From: Betaproteobacteria bacterium
GTDB taxonomy: Bacteria > Pseudomonadota > Gammaproteobacteria > Burkholderiales > SG8-39
DNA length: 35,240 bases
Reading direction: 5' to 3'
NCBI GenBank assembly: GCA_016210745.1
Contig: JACQTO010000264.1
Location: 1 to 35,240 of the forward strand
The position numbers were made by a program, and so were the translations under genes. Of the stretch, positions 15,079 through 23,106 are shown piece by piece. Position 1 is the first letter of the stretch. The number at the start of each line of letters is the position of its first letter. The notes below the pieces were generated by a model. The model ran no database searches. It saw only the letters and a list, made by a program, of their open reading frames with translations, and was not told where the DNA came from.

Positions 15079-15903
15079 TCAATCCCTGGACGGCAATGGC
15101 CGAATGATGTAGCCCCCCGACTTGTCGTCGGGTTCCAGTTCCAGGAGCTTGCTCGACTGCGCTTCCTCGAGCAGCTTGTTGAACGATCGAAAGCCGTAAT
15201 AGGATTCGTTGAAGCCCGGATTGCGGCGCTTCAGCGCCTGTTTGACCATCGAGCCCCAGATTCGCTCGCTCTCGCCGCGCTCGGCCGTGAGCGCATCGAC
15301 CGTTTCCAGAACCAGGTCGAGCGCTTCCTGGCGCCGCGCATCCTCGCTCGTCCGCTGGGGTTGCTTTTGCGCAGCCGGCGCCTGCTTGGCCGGGGTCTTG
15401 CGCGCGGTGCGCTTCTTGGCCTGTTCCGCACGCACCAGGTCGTCGTAGAAAATGAACTCGTCGCAGTTCGCGACCAACAGGTCGGAACTGGAGTTCTTGA
15501 CGCCGACGCCGATCACCACCTTGTTGTTCTCACGCAACTTCGACACCAGCGGCGAAAAATCCGAATCCCCGCTGATAATAACGAAGGTCTCCACATGCGA
15601 CTTGGTGTAGCAAAGGTCGAGCGCATCCACGACCATGCGGATGTCGGCCGAGTTCTTGCCCGACTGGCGCACGTGCGGGATCTCGATCAGCTCGAACGAG
15701 GCCTCGTGCATGCCCGCCTTGAAGTCCTTGTAGCGATCCCAGTCGCAGTACGCTTTCTTGACCACGATGCTGCCTTTGAGCAGCAGGCGCTCCATCACCT
15801 TCTTGATGTCGAACTGCGCGTACTTGGCGTCGCGAACGCCGAGGGCAATGTTCTCGAAGTCGCAGAACAGGGCCATATTCTTGATTTCCGGTTGTCCGAG
15901 CAT
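15079..15903 (-). CDS. NYN-domain nuclease-like protein with C-terminal LOTUS domain
   Basis: 274 residues. The N-terminal NYN (PIN-like, LabA/DUF88) domain has the acidic residues of the fold: D15 in LFCDFENI, D87 in GKNSADIRMVVDALDL, and D113/D115 in VIISGDSDFSPLV. A basic, Ala/Pro-rich linker (about 162-192) leads to a C-terminal OST-HTH/LOTUS domain (about 195-270: ERIWGSMVKQALKRRNPGFNESYYGFRSFNKLLEEA), a winged-helix module that binds RNA. By family it should be a metal-dependent RNase guided by its LOTUS domain; the target is unknown. GGAGAG lies before the ATG. It is the only gene between repeat copies A and B, whose heads both face it. Confidence 0.9.
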   Translation of the reverse strand: MLGQPEIKNMALFCDFENIALGVRDAKYAQFDIKKVMERLLLKGSIVVKKAYCDWDRYKDFKAGMHEASFELIEIPHVRQSGKNSADIRMVVDALDLCYTKSHVETFVIISGDSDFSPLVSKLRENNKVVIGVGVKNSSSDLLVANCDEFIFYDDLVRAEQAKKRTARKTPAKQAPAAQKQPQRTSEDARRQEALDLVLETVDALTAERGESERIWGSMVKQALKRRNPGFNESYYGFRSFNKLLEEAQSSKLLELEPDDKSGGYIIRPLPSRD

Positions 15904-16010
15904 TTTCTTCTCTCCGCGCTATCGATCTCGGCGGCGACGCCGAAGGTTACCAACGCACCGCACTTCAAATCCCGGATCTTCAACTGAGGAATCCGGAAAC
16001 AACGGCGATG

Positions 16011-16112
16011 GTTTTGCCGTTTATCAATCTCACGTTTTTCGTGCAGTTGCAAGCAACTGCACGAAAAACGTGAGACGCATTTAGAAGCCAAACCATTGCC
16101 ACGTTCGTCAAC
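16011..16112 (+). repeat. Covarying-hairpin repeat, copy B (plus orientation)
   Basis: The most regular copy: arms 16028-16050 and 16053-16075 (23 bases) pair perfectly with a 2-base centre. Head TTTGCCGTTTATCAATCTC; tail GAGACGCATTTAGAAGCCAA through to TTCGTCAAC. The middle stem is ACGTTTTTCGT. The flanks themselves are imperfect inverted repeats (GGCGATGGTTTTGCC against GGCAATGGTTTGGC on the other strand), so the palindrome extends to nearly the whole element. It lies downstream of xerD and upstream of the NYN gene. Confidence 0.88.
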
Positions 16113-16143
16113 CCTCCTCCGATACGTGCCCAATTCCTCCCAC

Positions 16144-17061
16144 CTAGCCTCTCGGATGATGCGCCTTGTGCAGCCGCTTCAGACGCTCGCGCGCCACATG
16201 GGTGTAGATCTGCGTGGTCGAGATGTCGGCGTGCCCGAGCAGCATCTGCACCGCGCGCAGATCCGCGCCGTGGTTGAGCAGATGCGTCGCGAATGCATGC
16301 CGCAGCGTGTGCGGGGACAGCGCCCTGCCTGGAATCGCCGCTGCGGCATGACGCTTGATCAGATACCAGAACGCCTGTCGCGTCATCGGCCCGCCCCGGG
16401 CGGTGACAAAGACGTGATCGCTCGAGCCTTTGCCCAGGAGCTGCGGACGGGCATCCTCGAGGTATCGCGGCAGCCAGTGGAGCGCCTCCTCGCCGAGCGG
16501 CACCAGCCGTTCCTTCGATCCCTTGCCCATGACGCGCACCACCCCCATGTCGAGCGACACCTGCGAGAGCTTCAGTCCCACCAGCTCGGAGACGCGCAGG
16601 CCGCTTGCATACAGCACCTCGATCATGGCGCGGTCGCGCAGCCCAAGCACCGATCCGATGTCCGGCCGCCCGAGCAGCGCCTCGACATCGTTCTCTGACA
16701 GGGTATTCGGAAAACGCTGCGGTTTCTTCGGCGCGTCGAGCTTCGCGGTGGGATCGGCGTTCGAGCGGCCGCTGCGCATGGCGTATTGGAAAAAACGCTT
16801 CAGGCTCGAGTGCAGCCGGGCCTGCGTGCTCGCCCTGCCAAGGCGACCCGAATTCGTGCGCCGGGTGTAACGCGCCGCGAGGTAGTCGGCGAGGTCGGCA
16901 TCGGTGACGGCGAGAATCGATTCCCTGCCCTGGCGCTCGAGCCAATCGGCGAACAGGCGCAGGTCGCGCCGGTACGCCTCGAGCGTGTTCTTCGCCAGCC
17001 CGTCCTCGAGCCAGAGGGTATCGCAGAACTCGTCCAGCAGCGCAGCGTTGCTCTGGTTCAT
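16144..17061 (-). CDS. xerD: Tyrosine recombinase XerD
   Basis: 305 residues from the ATG at 17061 (MNQSNAALLDEF). The frame continues upstream, but that part overlaps ogt and lacks similarity. XerD with XerC resolves chromosome dimers at dif. An N-terminal SAM-like core-binding domain (NTLEAYRRDLRLFADWL) precedes the catalytic domain with R156 (SGLRVSEL), K180, H251 and R254 (HTLRHAFATHLL), H277 (LLGHADISTTQIY) and the nucleophile Y286. All five catalytic positions are present. Its position in a chromosomal operon, without phage or integron genes, favours XerD over an integrase. The ATG overlaps the ogt stop (ATGA). Confidence 0.93.
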   Translation of the reverse strand: MNQSNAALLDEFCDTLWLEDGLAKNTLEAYRRDLRLFADWLERQGRESILAVTDADLADYLAARYTRRTNSGRLGRASTQARLHSSLKRFFQYAMRSGRSNADPTAKLDAPKKPQRFPNTLSENDVEALLGRPDIGSVLGLRDRAMIEVLYASGLRVSELVGLKLSQVSLDMGVVRVMGKGSKERLVPLGEEALHWLPRYLEDARPQLLGKGSSDHVFVTARGGPMTRQAFWYLIKRHAAAAIPGRALSPHTLRHAFATHLLNHGADLRAVQMLLGHADISTTQIYTHVARERLKRLHKAHHPRG

Positions 17062-17684
17062 TTTGCGGCCTCGCCGGCATAGCCGGGTATCGCGCCTTCG
17101 TGCGCGAGCAGCCAGCGCTTTGCATCGAGCAAGTATCCCCCGCCGCTGTGCGCAAAGCCGCCGATGCCCGACGATGACACGACGCGGTGGCACGGAATCA
17201 CGAGCGGAAACGGGTTTTCGCCACAGGCCTGGCCCACGGCTCGCGCCGATGAACCGAGTTCTCGCGCGATCTCGCCGTAGCTGCGCGTGCGGCCCGGGGC
17301 AATGGCGGCGATCGCGGCCCAGACCCGGCGCTGGAAGGGCGTACCGGCCTGGCGCAGCGGCAGCGCGATGCGGTAACTCGGATCGTCGAGATAACGTTCG
17401 ATCTGGAGCCAGGCCACCACCGAAAGCTTATCCGCAGGCGCAAGCACGTTGCCGTCGCGCGGCAGGAAAGCGATTTCCGCGATGGTCTCACCCTGGGTGC
17501 GGATGCCGAGCATGCCAAATGGCGTTGGCATTTGTGCCTGCCAGGACCCCGCCCCACCGGGAGCGGACGGTTTGCGTTGCCTGGGCGAGTTCACGCGGGT
17601 CGCGGCAGGGGGCGCCGATGGCGCACTATGATGCCGCGGCGAGATTCGCCCGCCGCGGCCGGAGCCTGTCTTCTTCGCGCTCAC
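17058..17684 (-). CDS. ogt: Methylated-DNA--protein-cysteine methyltransferase
   Basis: 208 residues from the GTG at 17684. It repairs O6-alkylguanine by moving the alkyl group to its own cysteine, C165 in the invariant PCHRVV. The preceding FQRRVWAAIAAIAPGRTRSYGEIARELGSSARAVGQACGENPFPLVIP is the DNA-binding winged helix, and YLLDAKRWLLAHEG closes it. Residues 1-47 are Arg/Pro/Ser-rich without family similarity, and no Shine-Dalgarno is seen at the GTG. The true start may be further in, giving 157-165 residues, the usual length. It begins four bases after the TRAP permease stop and overlaps xerD. Confidence 0.92.
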   Translation of the reverse strand: MSAKKTGSGRGGRISPRHHSAPSAPPAATRVNSPRQRKPSAPGGAGSWQAQMPTPFGMLGIRTQGETIAEIAFLPRDGNVLAPADKLSVVAWLQIERYLDDPSYRIALPLRQAGTPFQRRVWAAIAAIAPGRTRSYGEIARELGSSARAVGQACGENPFPLVIPCHRVVSSSGIGGFAHSGGGYLLDAKRWLLAHEGAIPGYAGEAAK

Positions 17685-17688
17685 GGGG

Positions 17689-19719
17689 TCACGCGGAGCG
17701 CGCGCGCAAGCGCGCGACTTGCAGGGCGATCACGGCGGCCACCAGGCCGATGCCGACGACATCGGAGACGGCGCTCGGGTATACGAGCGCAAGCCCGGCA
17801 ACAATGAGCATCACCGACTCGATCCACGACGCCCGGGACAGAAGCCAGCCTTGAATACCGCCGGCGAGCGCGGCGATGCCGATTGCCGCGGTGACGCTCA
17901 CCTCGATGATCGACATCCAATTCGCAGCGGCAAGGGCCTTGATCGAACCCATGAGCAGCAGGCCCAGGCCCGAGGGATCGAGCACGAACATGAACGGCAC
18001 AAGAAATGCCGGCATGGTGTACTTCCACGACTGCAGCGTGGTCTTGTACGGGTCGCCGCCGGTAATCGCGGCCGCAGCGACCGGCGACAGCGCCGTCGGT
18101 GGCGACACCTCCGACAAAACCGCGTAGTAGAAAATGAACATATGCGCTGCGAAATTGGGCACGCCGAGCTCGATCAGAGCCGGCGCGGCGATTACCGCGC
18201 AGATGATATAGGACGCCGTAACCGGCACCGCCAGGCCCACGATCCAGACGATAAGCGAGGTGAAGACCGCGGTGAGCAGCAGCGAGTGCCCCGCGTATTG
18301 CAGAACGATCGAGCTGAATTTCAGGCCCAGGCCGGTCAGCGTCACCACGCCGACGATCATGCCGGCACCGGCGCAGGTCGCCGCGACGCTCAGGACCCCG
18401 ATCGATCCGCCTTCGAGCGCCTTGACCAGATTCGACCGAAAAAGGTGCCCTGCGATCGGCCCGCGCCCGAGGAGCAAATCATACGAAAGCATCGCGCAGT
18501 TGCGGTGCAGGAAGCTGGTCGCAAACGACACCACGGTCGCCCAGAACACCGAGAGCACCGGCGAAAATCCCATCAGCATGAAGGCGACGATCGACACCAG
18601 CGACAGGAAGTGGAACCAGTATTGCCGGGTCAGGCTCCAGAGGCTCTCCACACCCTCGATCGCCGCTTGGCGCATGTGGAACTTGCGCGCGTCGATTTCG
18701 ACCATCAGGAACAGAGCGAAGTAGTACAGGCAGGTCGGAATAACCGCCATCAGCAGCACGTCCAGATACGAAATCTTGAGGAACTCGGCGATCAGGAATG
18801 CCGCGGCACCCAGCACCGGGGGTGAAATGATGGCACCGAGCCCGCCGGCGGCCAGCAGCCCACCCGCGGCCTCCTTGCCGTAGCCCGCCTTGGCGAGCAT
18901 CGGGTAGGCGACCGATCCGAGCGTCACCGTGGTCGCCACGCCGGAGCCCGATGGACCGCCCAGCAGGAACGAGGCGAGCACCACGGTTCGGCCTGCCCCG
19001 GCGTGCTTGCCGCCCATCGCGGAGAACGAGAAGTCGATGAAGAACTTGCCGGCGCCGGAGTATTGAAGGAACGCACCGAAGATCGTAAACAAGATGATGA
19101 GGGACGAGGATACGTCCACCGCGACGCCGAAGATGCCCTCGAGGGTCATATACATGTGTCCGACGACTCGCCCGAGTTCATAACCCTTGTGCGTCCAGGG
19201 CTCGGGCAGCCAGGGCCCGACCATCGCATACACGATGAACGCGATGGTGACGATCGGCATCACCCAGCCGTTGGTGCGGCGCATCGCCTCGAGAATCAGC
19301 AGCATCAACGCAACGCCGAAGACGATATCCCAGTTGTCCGGCAGTGTGTTTCGGTCGGTGAAGTCGTCGCCTCCCTGGATCATGTAGACGACGGTCAGAA
19401 TCGGCAGGATGGCGGCGATCCAGTCCCACCACATGACCCGGTGTCGAAAGCGCTTTGCCAGCGGAAACACGAGAAAGGACAGAAACAGAACGAAGGCGAC
19501 GTGCACCGGCCGCATGATCTGCGTGGGAACGATGGCATAGGCGGAGTAGAGGTGAAAGACCGACATCACCACCGCAACGGCGGTGACGAAGCCAGCGAGC
19601 CATCCGCGGAGCCGGTTGGCGGCGCCTTCCTCCTCCTCGATGAATTCCTCGGCCTTTTTCAGCGCTTCCTGGCTGACCTCAGCCGCGCGCTCCTTCTCGA
19701 TTAGGTCGATGTCGCTCAT
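17689..19719 (-). CDS. TRAP transporter fused permease (TAXI system 1)
   Basis: 676 residues, a fused 4TM-12TM (DctQ+DctM) permease of the type paired with TAXI binding proteins. It starts with a charged helix (MSDIDLIEKERAAEVSQEALKKAEEFIEEEE), followed by many hydrophobic helices. The DctM part shows FTIFGAFLQYSGAGKFFIDF, LGGPSGSGVATTVTLGSVAYPMLAKAGY, GGLGAIISPPVLGAAAFLIAEFL and the second pseudo-repeat VASYII-like/FYYAVLSEVSPPTALSPVAAAAI. Transport is Na+- or H+-driven with a periplasmic receptor. TRAP permease, ogt and xerD form one tight cluster, though only the binding protein gene upstream is functionally linked. Confidence 0.93.
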   Translation of the reverse strand: MSDIDLIEKERAAEVSQEALKKAEEFIEEEEGAANRLRGWLAGFVTAVAVVMSVFHLYSAYAIVPTQIMRPVHVAFVLFLSFLVFPLAKRFRHRVMWWDWIAAILPILTVVYMIQGGDDFTDRNTLPDNWDIVFGVALMLLILEAMRRTNGWVMPIVTIAFIVYAMVGPWLPEPWTHKGYELGRVVGHMYMTLEGIFGVAVDVSSSLIILFTIFGAFLQYSGAGKFFIDFSFSAMGGKHAGAGRTVVLASFLLGGPSGSGVATTVTLGSVAYPMLAKAGYGKEAAGGLLAAGGLGAIISPPVLGAAAFLIAEFLKISYLDVLLMAVIPTCLYYFALFLMVEIDARKFHMRQAAIEGVESLWSLTRQYWFHFLSLVSIVAFMLMGFSPVLSVFWATVVSFATSFLHRNCAMLSYDLLLGRGPIAGHLFRSNLVKALEGGSIGVLSVAATCAGAGMIVGVVTLTGLGLKFSSIVLQYAGHSLLLTAVFTSLIVWIVGLAVPVTASYIICAVIAAPALIELGVPNFAAHMFIFYYAVLSEVSPPTALSPVAAAAITGGDPYKTTLQSWKYTMPAFLVPFMFVLDPSGLGLLLMGSIKALAAANWMSIIEVSVTAAIGIAALAGGIQGWLLSRASWIESVMLIVAGLALVYPSAVSDVVGIGLVAAVIALQVARLRARSA

Positions 19720-19802
19720 ATCCCTGGCCGGCCGGTCCGCATGCGCCGCCCCGTTTCAGGCTATCCCGGGCGCGCCGCTGACCGGGCCGAGGTCGGCGGC
19801 GC

Positions 19803-20765
19803 TCAGTTGACTTTGGCGCCTCGCTCCTTGAAGTATCTGAGCGCTCCCGGATGAAACGGTATCGGCGTGGCGCTCGCCTTTTGGGACTCGAGCTTGAAGT
19901 TCGACGCTTCCTGGTGCACCCGGATCAGCTCGTCGCGCTTCTCGAAAATCGTCTTCACGATGTTGTAGGCAACCTGATCGGACATCTTTTCGTGGGTGAC
20001 GAGAATGTTCGACACCGTCGCATTCTTGTTATCGGCCTCCATGCCCCGGTAGGTAGCTTTCGGTATCGCGTCCTCGACGTAGAGGTTGCCGTATTTCTTG
20101 TTCATCGCCGCGACGAGGTGCGCGTGGTCGATCATCTTGAGCTTCACCCCGGGTGTGTTGGCGAGGTCCGTCACTGCCGCTGTCGGCAGCCCACCGACCC
20201 AGAAGAACGCATCGATCTTCCTGTCCTTGACGGCGTTCACCGACTCGGCCACACCCAGACGCTCGCGCTTCATGTCCTTGTCCTTGTCCAGACCCGCCGC
20301 TTCGATGACGCGGAAGGCCATCACTTCGGTCGCGCTGCCCGGTGAGCCGGTCGAAACGCGCTTGCCCTTCAGGTCCGTGATCTTGTTGATGCCCGCACCC
20401 TCGATCGTCGCCACGTGCATGCGATTCGGGTACATGATCATGAGCGTACGCAACGGCACCTTGTTACCCGAGAATTTGTTTTCCCCCCGGTAGGCGTCCT
20501 GGCTGGCGTCGGCCATCGTCAGGCCGATGTAGGGCTTTCCGCTGCCGATCAGCTTCAGGTTGTCGACCGAGCCACCGGTCACCTCGGCCGTGGCCTGCAG
20601 GCCGGGCACGTACTTGGACAGCACGCTGGCGATGCCGCCGCCCAGCGGGTAGTACACGCCGCCGGTCCCCCCGGTGCCGATACTGATATTGACCTTCTCC
20701 TGCGCCGAGGCTGCGCCGGCTACGGCCAGCGCGGCAGCGACAAATACGGAGGCGATGCGTTTCAT
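19803..20765 (-). CDS. TAXI-family TRAP substrate-binding protein (system 1)
   Basis: 320 residues from the ATG at 20765, with AAGGAG seven bases upstream. Sec signal peptide MKRIASVFVAAALAVAGAASA (residues 1-21). The mature start EKVNISIGTGGTGGVYYPLGGGIA is the TAXI signature; ITDLKGKRVSTGSPGSATEVMAFRVIEAAGL and the C-terminal IPFHPGALRYFKERG follow the family. It delivers ligand to the adjacent fused permease 83 bases downstream. The ligand cannot be read from the sequence; known TAXI proteins bind glutamate/glutamine-like or organic-acid ligands. A GntR-type regulator is divergent. Confidence 0.92.
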   Translation of the reverse strand: MKRIASVFVAAALAVAGAASAQEKVNISIGTGGTGGVYYPLGGGIASVLSKYVPGLQATAEVTGGSVDNLKLIGSGKPYIGLTMADASQDAYRGENKFSGNKVPLRTLMIMYPNRMHVATIEGAGINKITDLKGKRVSTGSPGSATEVMAFRVIEAAGLDKDKDMKRERLGVAESVNAVKDRKIDAFFWVGGLPTAAVTDLANTPGVKLKMIDHAHLVAAMNKKYGNLYVEDAIPKATYRGMEADNKNATVSNILVTHEKMSDQVAYNIVKTIFEKRDELIRVHQEASNFKLESQKASATPIPFHPGALRYFKERGAKVN

Positions 20766-20962
20766 GACGGTCTCCTTGATCTGATTCTCTCGTGGATCGA
20801 TTCGACGACGAAGGATACTGTGCAGCACTCATTATCCGCGCTCGGCCTCGCCGCGCCAAGCCCGAGGCGAACCGTGGTCGCCGAACCGATCGCTGCCCGA
20901 TTCACAAACGATTCCCGGCCCTGCCGGGGCAGGTTCCGGCGCGCTCAACAAACTAATCTATA

Positions 20963-20998
20963 TGACCTGGATCACTCAGTTCTCGGCCGGGCTATAAT
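20963..20998 (+). promoter_or_regulatory. Candidate promoter and operator of the GntR-type regulator
   Basis: TGACC-tg-GATCA (20963-20974) is a near-palindrome, and TATAAT (20993-20998) is a perfect -10 with a spacing that puts the palindrome over the -35. A regulator bound there could block its own promoter. TATAAT overlaps the ATG at 20997, so translation may really begin at the ATG at 21012 on a very short leader. Confidence 0.45.
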
Positions 20999-21758
20999 GA
21001 GCGCACAACTCATGAACAGCGCGCTCCGAACTGGGGTCGAGACCTTCGCCCCCCTTTACATCGAGGTCAAGCGCCTCATAACTCAGGGCCTGATCGAGGC
21101 GGAATGGGAGCCCGGCTCGGCGCTGCCCTCCGAGACGCGGCTCGCCCAACGCTATCACGTCAGCATCGGCACCATCCGTCGCGCGGTCGACGAACTGGTT
21201 GCCGAACAAATCCTGGTGCGCCAGCAGGGCCGCGGCACCTTCGTTGCCACGCACGATCCCAAGCGATTGCTGTTCCACTTCTTTCACATCGTTCGCAGCG
21301 ACGGCGTCAAGCAACTTCCGGAGACCGAAACGCTCGCGTTCGAGCGCGATCGCGCCGACACCAGCATCGCGCGGCGGCTGAACCTGCTCCCGGGAGAGCG
21401 TGTCATCCGCATCCGCAACCTGCTGCGCCTGGCCGGCGAGCCGATACTGCTGGACGAGATCGTGCTGTCGCAAGCGCGCTTTCCCGATCTCACTGAGAAA
21501 ATTTTCCGCGAGCGCGACGCCACCGTGTATGCGCTCTACCAGACGCGCTACGGCATCAACATCGTGCGCGCCGCCGAGCGGCTGCGCGCCACTATCGCAG
21601 AGCGCGCCAGCGCAAGACTCCTCAAGATCCCTCCCGGGGCCCCGCTGCTGGAGATCAATCGCACCGCGATGACTTACCACAACACGCCGGTCGAGCTGCG
21701 CAAGAGCCTGGTCAACACGGCTGAGCACGAGTACTGGAGCGATTTCGGCAAGGGGTAG
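20997..21758 (+). CDS. GntR-family regulator, HutC/UTRA subfamily
   Basis: 253 residues from the ATG at 20997, or 248 from 21012. An N-terminal winged helix-turn-helix (FAPLYIEVKRLITQGLIEAEWEPGSALPSETRLAQRYHVSIGTIRRAVDELVAEQILVRQQGRGTFVA) is followed by a UTRA effector domain (about 95-245: ERVIRIRNLLRLAGEPILLDEIVLSQARFPDL and the closing LEINRTAMTYHNTPVELRKSLVNT). UTRA domains sense small molecules such as amino acids, sugars or phosphonates. Its divergent position to TAXI-TRAP system 1 suggests that it controls that system in response to the substrate. It ends two bases before the glycosyltransferase gene. Confidence 0.93.
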   Translation: MSAQLMNSALRTGVETFAPLYIEVKRLITQGLIEAEWEPGSALPSETRLAQRYHVSIGTIRRAVDELVAEQILVRQQGRGTFVATHDPKRLLFHFFHIVRSDGVKQLPETETLAFERDRADTSIARRLNLLPGERVIRIRNLLRLAGEPILLDEIVLSQARFPDLTEKIFRERDATVYALYQTRYGINIVRAAERLRATIAERASARLLKIPPGAPLLEINRTAMTYHNTPVELRKSLVNTAEHEYWSDFGKG

Positions 21759-21760
21759 AC

Positions 21761-22942
21761 GTGCACATCGCCATCCCCTTTTGCAGTTCCATTGCCGCGC
21801 CCAGCTTCTACCAGGATTTCATCGAAGGCATCGAGGCCGCCGCCGCCGCGCTCGGCCACAGCTCCGAGCGTGTGGTGTTCGCCCAGGTAGATCGGCTGGA
21901 ACAGGACGAACTCGACCGGTTTTTCCGCTGGTCGCGGCAGGCACGCTGCGATTTGGTCCTCGATGTGTGCTGCTGGGGCTACGGCCTGTCACGCACACGC
22001 CTATGGAACAGCGACGGCAGTGTCGGCGCAACCATCTTCGATTCGCTCGGCGCTCGCTACTGCGCGTTGCTCTACGATCAGCCGTATTTTCAGCCCCTGG
22101 CGTGGATCGAAACGGACGGGCTCGTAGTGGGCTGCCCCGACCATAATCACGCGGAGTTGATCCGCCGGATCTACCCGCAGGTGCGTATGCGCGCCACCGC
22201 ATTCGTGCCGCCGGCCACGCGCCTGGACAACGACTGCTCGTTCGCGCGCTGGCTGGAAAAATGGCCGGGGATACTGTACGTCGGCAACCTCGCCCCGCAG
22301 GCCCTGGCGCGGTTCTGGCAAGACGTGCCGCATCGCGATGCATACGACGCGGTCGCGGACACTGCCCTCGCCCATCCGGACCGGCCGCTGCACCTGTGCG
22401 CCATCGCCGCCCTGCATCACCTCGGACTGGAACTTCCCGCGCCGGAGTTGGTGGAATTGCTGCGCTCGCTCGAGTACTGGATGCGCCAGCAACTGCGCCA
22501 TCGCGTGGTAACGGAAGTGGCACGCTCGGGCATCCCGATGCGCATCTGTGGCGACGGCTGGGATTCGATCGGGCTGCCTTCGAACGCCGAAGTGCATCCG
22601 CAAAGCGATTACCGCGGTTTCATGAAACTCATCGGTTCGGCGCGGCTCGCCCTGGACGTCTCGACCTATCTCGGCGGCGCCAACGATCGCGTATTCAATT
22701 TTGCCGTCAACCGCACCGCTTTTTTCACCAATGCGCACGCCTGGCTGCGGGAAGCGTTCGGCAACGAAAGCGGCGCCTATTTCTATTCCCTGCACAACCT
22801 GGCCGGCCTGGGCGAGCGAATTGCCGACGTCCTGGCGCATCCCGCAGAACTCGAGCGCCGCGCCGAGCGCGCGCGCGAGACCGCGCTGGCCGGGCACCTC
22901 TGGACACATCGCCTGCAGGCCGTGTTAGAGGCTGCGTTCTAG
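21761..22942 (+). CDS. CgeB-like glycosyltransferase
   Basis: 393 residues from a GTG with AGGGG just upstream (MHIAIPFCSSIAAPSFYQDF). The C-terminal part matches the glycosyl-transferases group 1_2 / CgeB pattern: GIPMRICGDGWDSI, SDYRGFMKLIGSARLALDVSTYLGGANDRVFNFAVNRTAFFTNAHAWLREAF, then YSLHNLAGLGERIADVLAHPAELERRAERARE and the final GHLWTHR. The N-terminal Rossmann half is less conserved. It is a soluble GT-B fold enzyme using a nucleotide sugar; acceptor and sugar are unknown. It is coupled to the GntR gene with a 2-base gap, which is odd for a GT, and no other glycan gene lies in the window. Confidence 0.75.
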   Translation: MHIAIPFCSSIAAPSFYQDFIEGIEAAAAALGHSSERVVFAQVDRLEQDELDRFFRWSRQARCDLVLDVCCWGYGLSRTRLWNSDGSVGATIFDSLGARYCALLYDQPYFQPLAWIETDGLVVGCPDHNHAELIRRIYPQVRMRATAFVPPATRLDNDCSFARWLEKWPGILYVGNLAPQALARFWQDVPHRDAYDAVADTALAHPDRPLHLCAIAALHHLGLELPAPELVELLRSLEYWMRQQLRHRVVTEVARSGIPMRICGDGWDSIGLPSNAEVHPQSDYRGFMKLIGSARLALDVSTYLGGANDRVFNFAVNRTAFFTNAHAWLREAFGNESGAYFYSLHNLAGLGERIADVLAHPAELERRAERARETALAGHLWTHRLQAVLEAAF

Positions 22943-22982
22943 ATTACGTCCCTAATCCGGACGAGATGGAACCAAGGAAGTT

Positions 22983-23089
22983 GGTTTTGCCGTTATATCG
23001 ATCTCGTGTTTTCGCGCAGTTGCGAAGTTTGCAACTGCGCGAAAACACGAGACCTATACAACGCCAAATTCTTCACCGGAATCGTCAAC
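22983..23089 (+). repeat. Covarying-hairpin repeat, copy C (plus orientation)
   Basis: Arms 23002-23023 and 23031-23052 (22 bases) pair perfectly around a 7-base loop. Head GGTTTTGCCGTTATATCGA, tail ending ATCGTCAAC. The middle stem is GTGTTTTCGC. It separates the convergent glycosyltransferase and lipoprotein genes. Confidence 0.85.
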
Positions 23090-23106
23090 AGTTAGCTCGC
23101 AAATGC

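Noticed and set aside
16011-16112. Integron attC site
   Set aside because: The element has conserved ends and a paired middle, but lacks the R'/L' box spacing and the unpaired extrahelical bases; xerD next to it is chromosomal XerD, not an integron integrase.
20415-20996. Upstream extension of the GntR frame to 20415
   Set aside because: It overlaps the TAXI binding protein on the other strand and has no GntR similarity; the domain starts near 21040.
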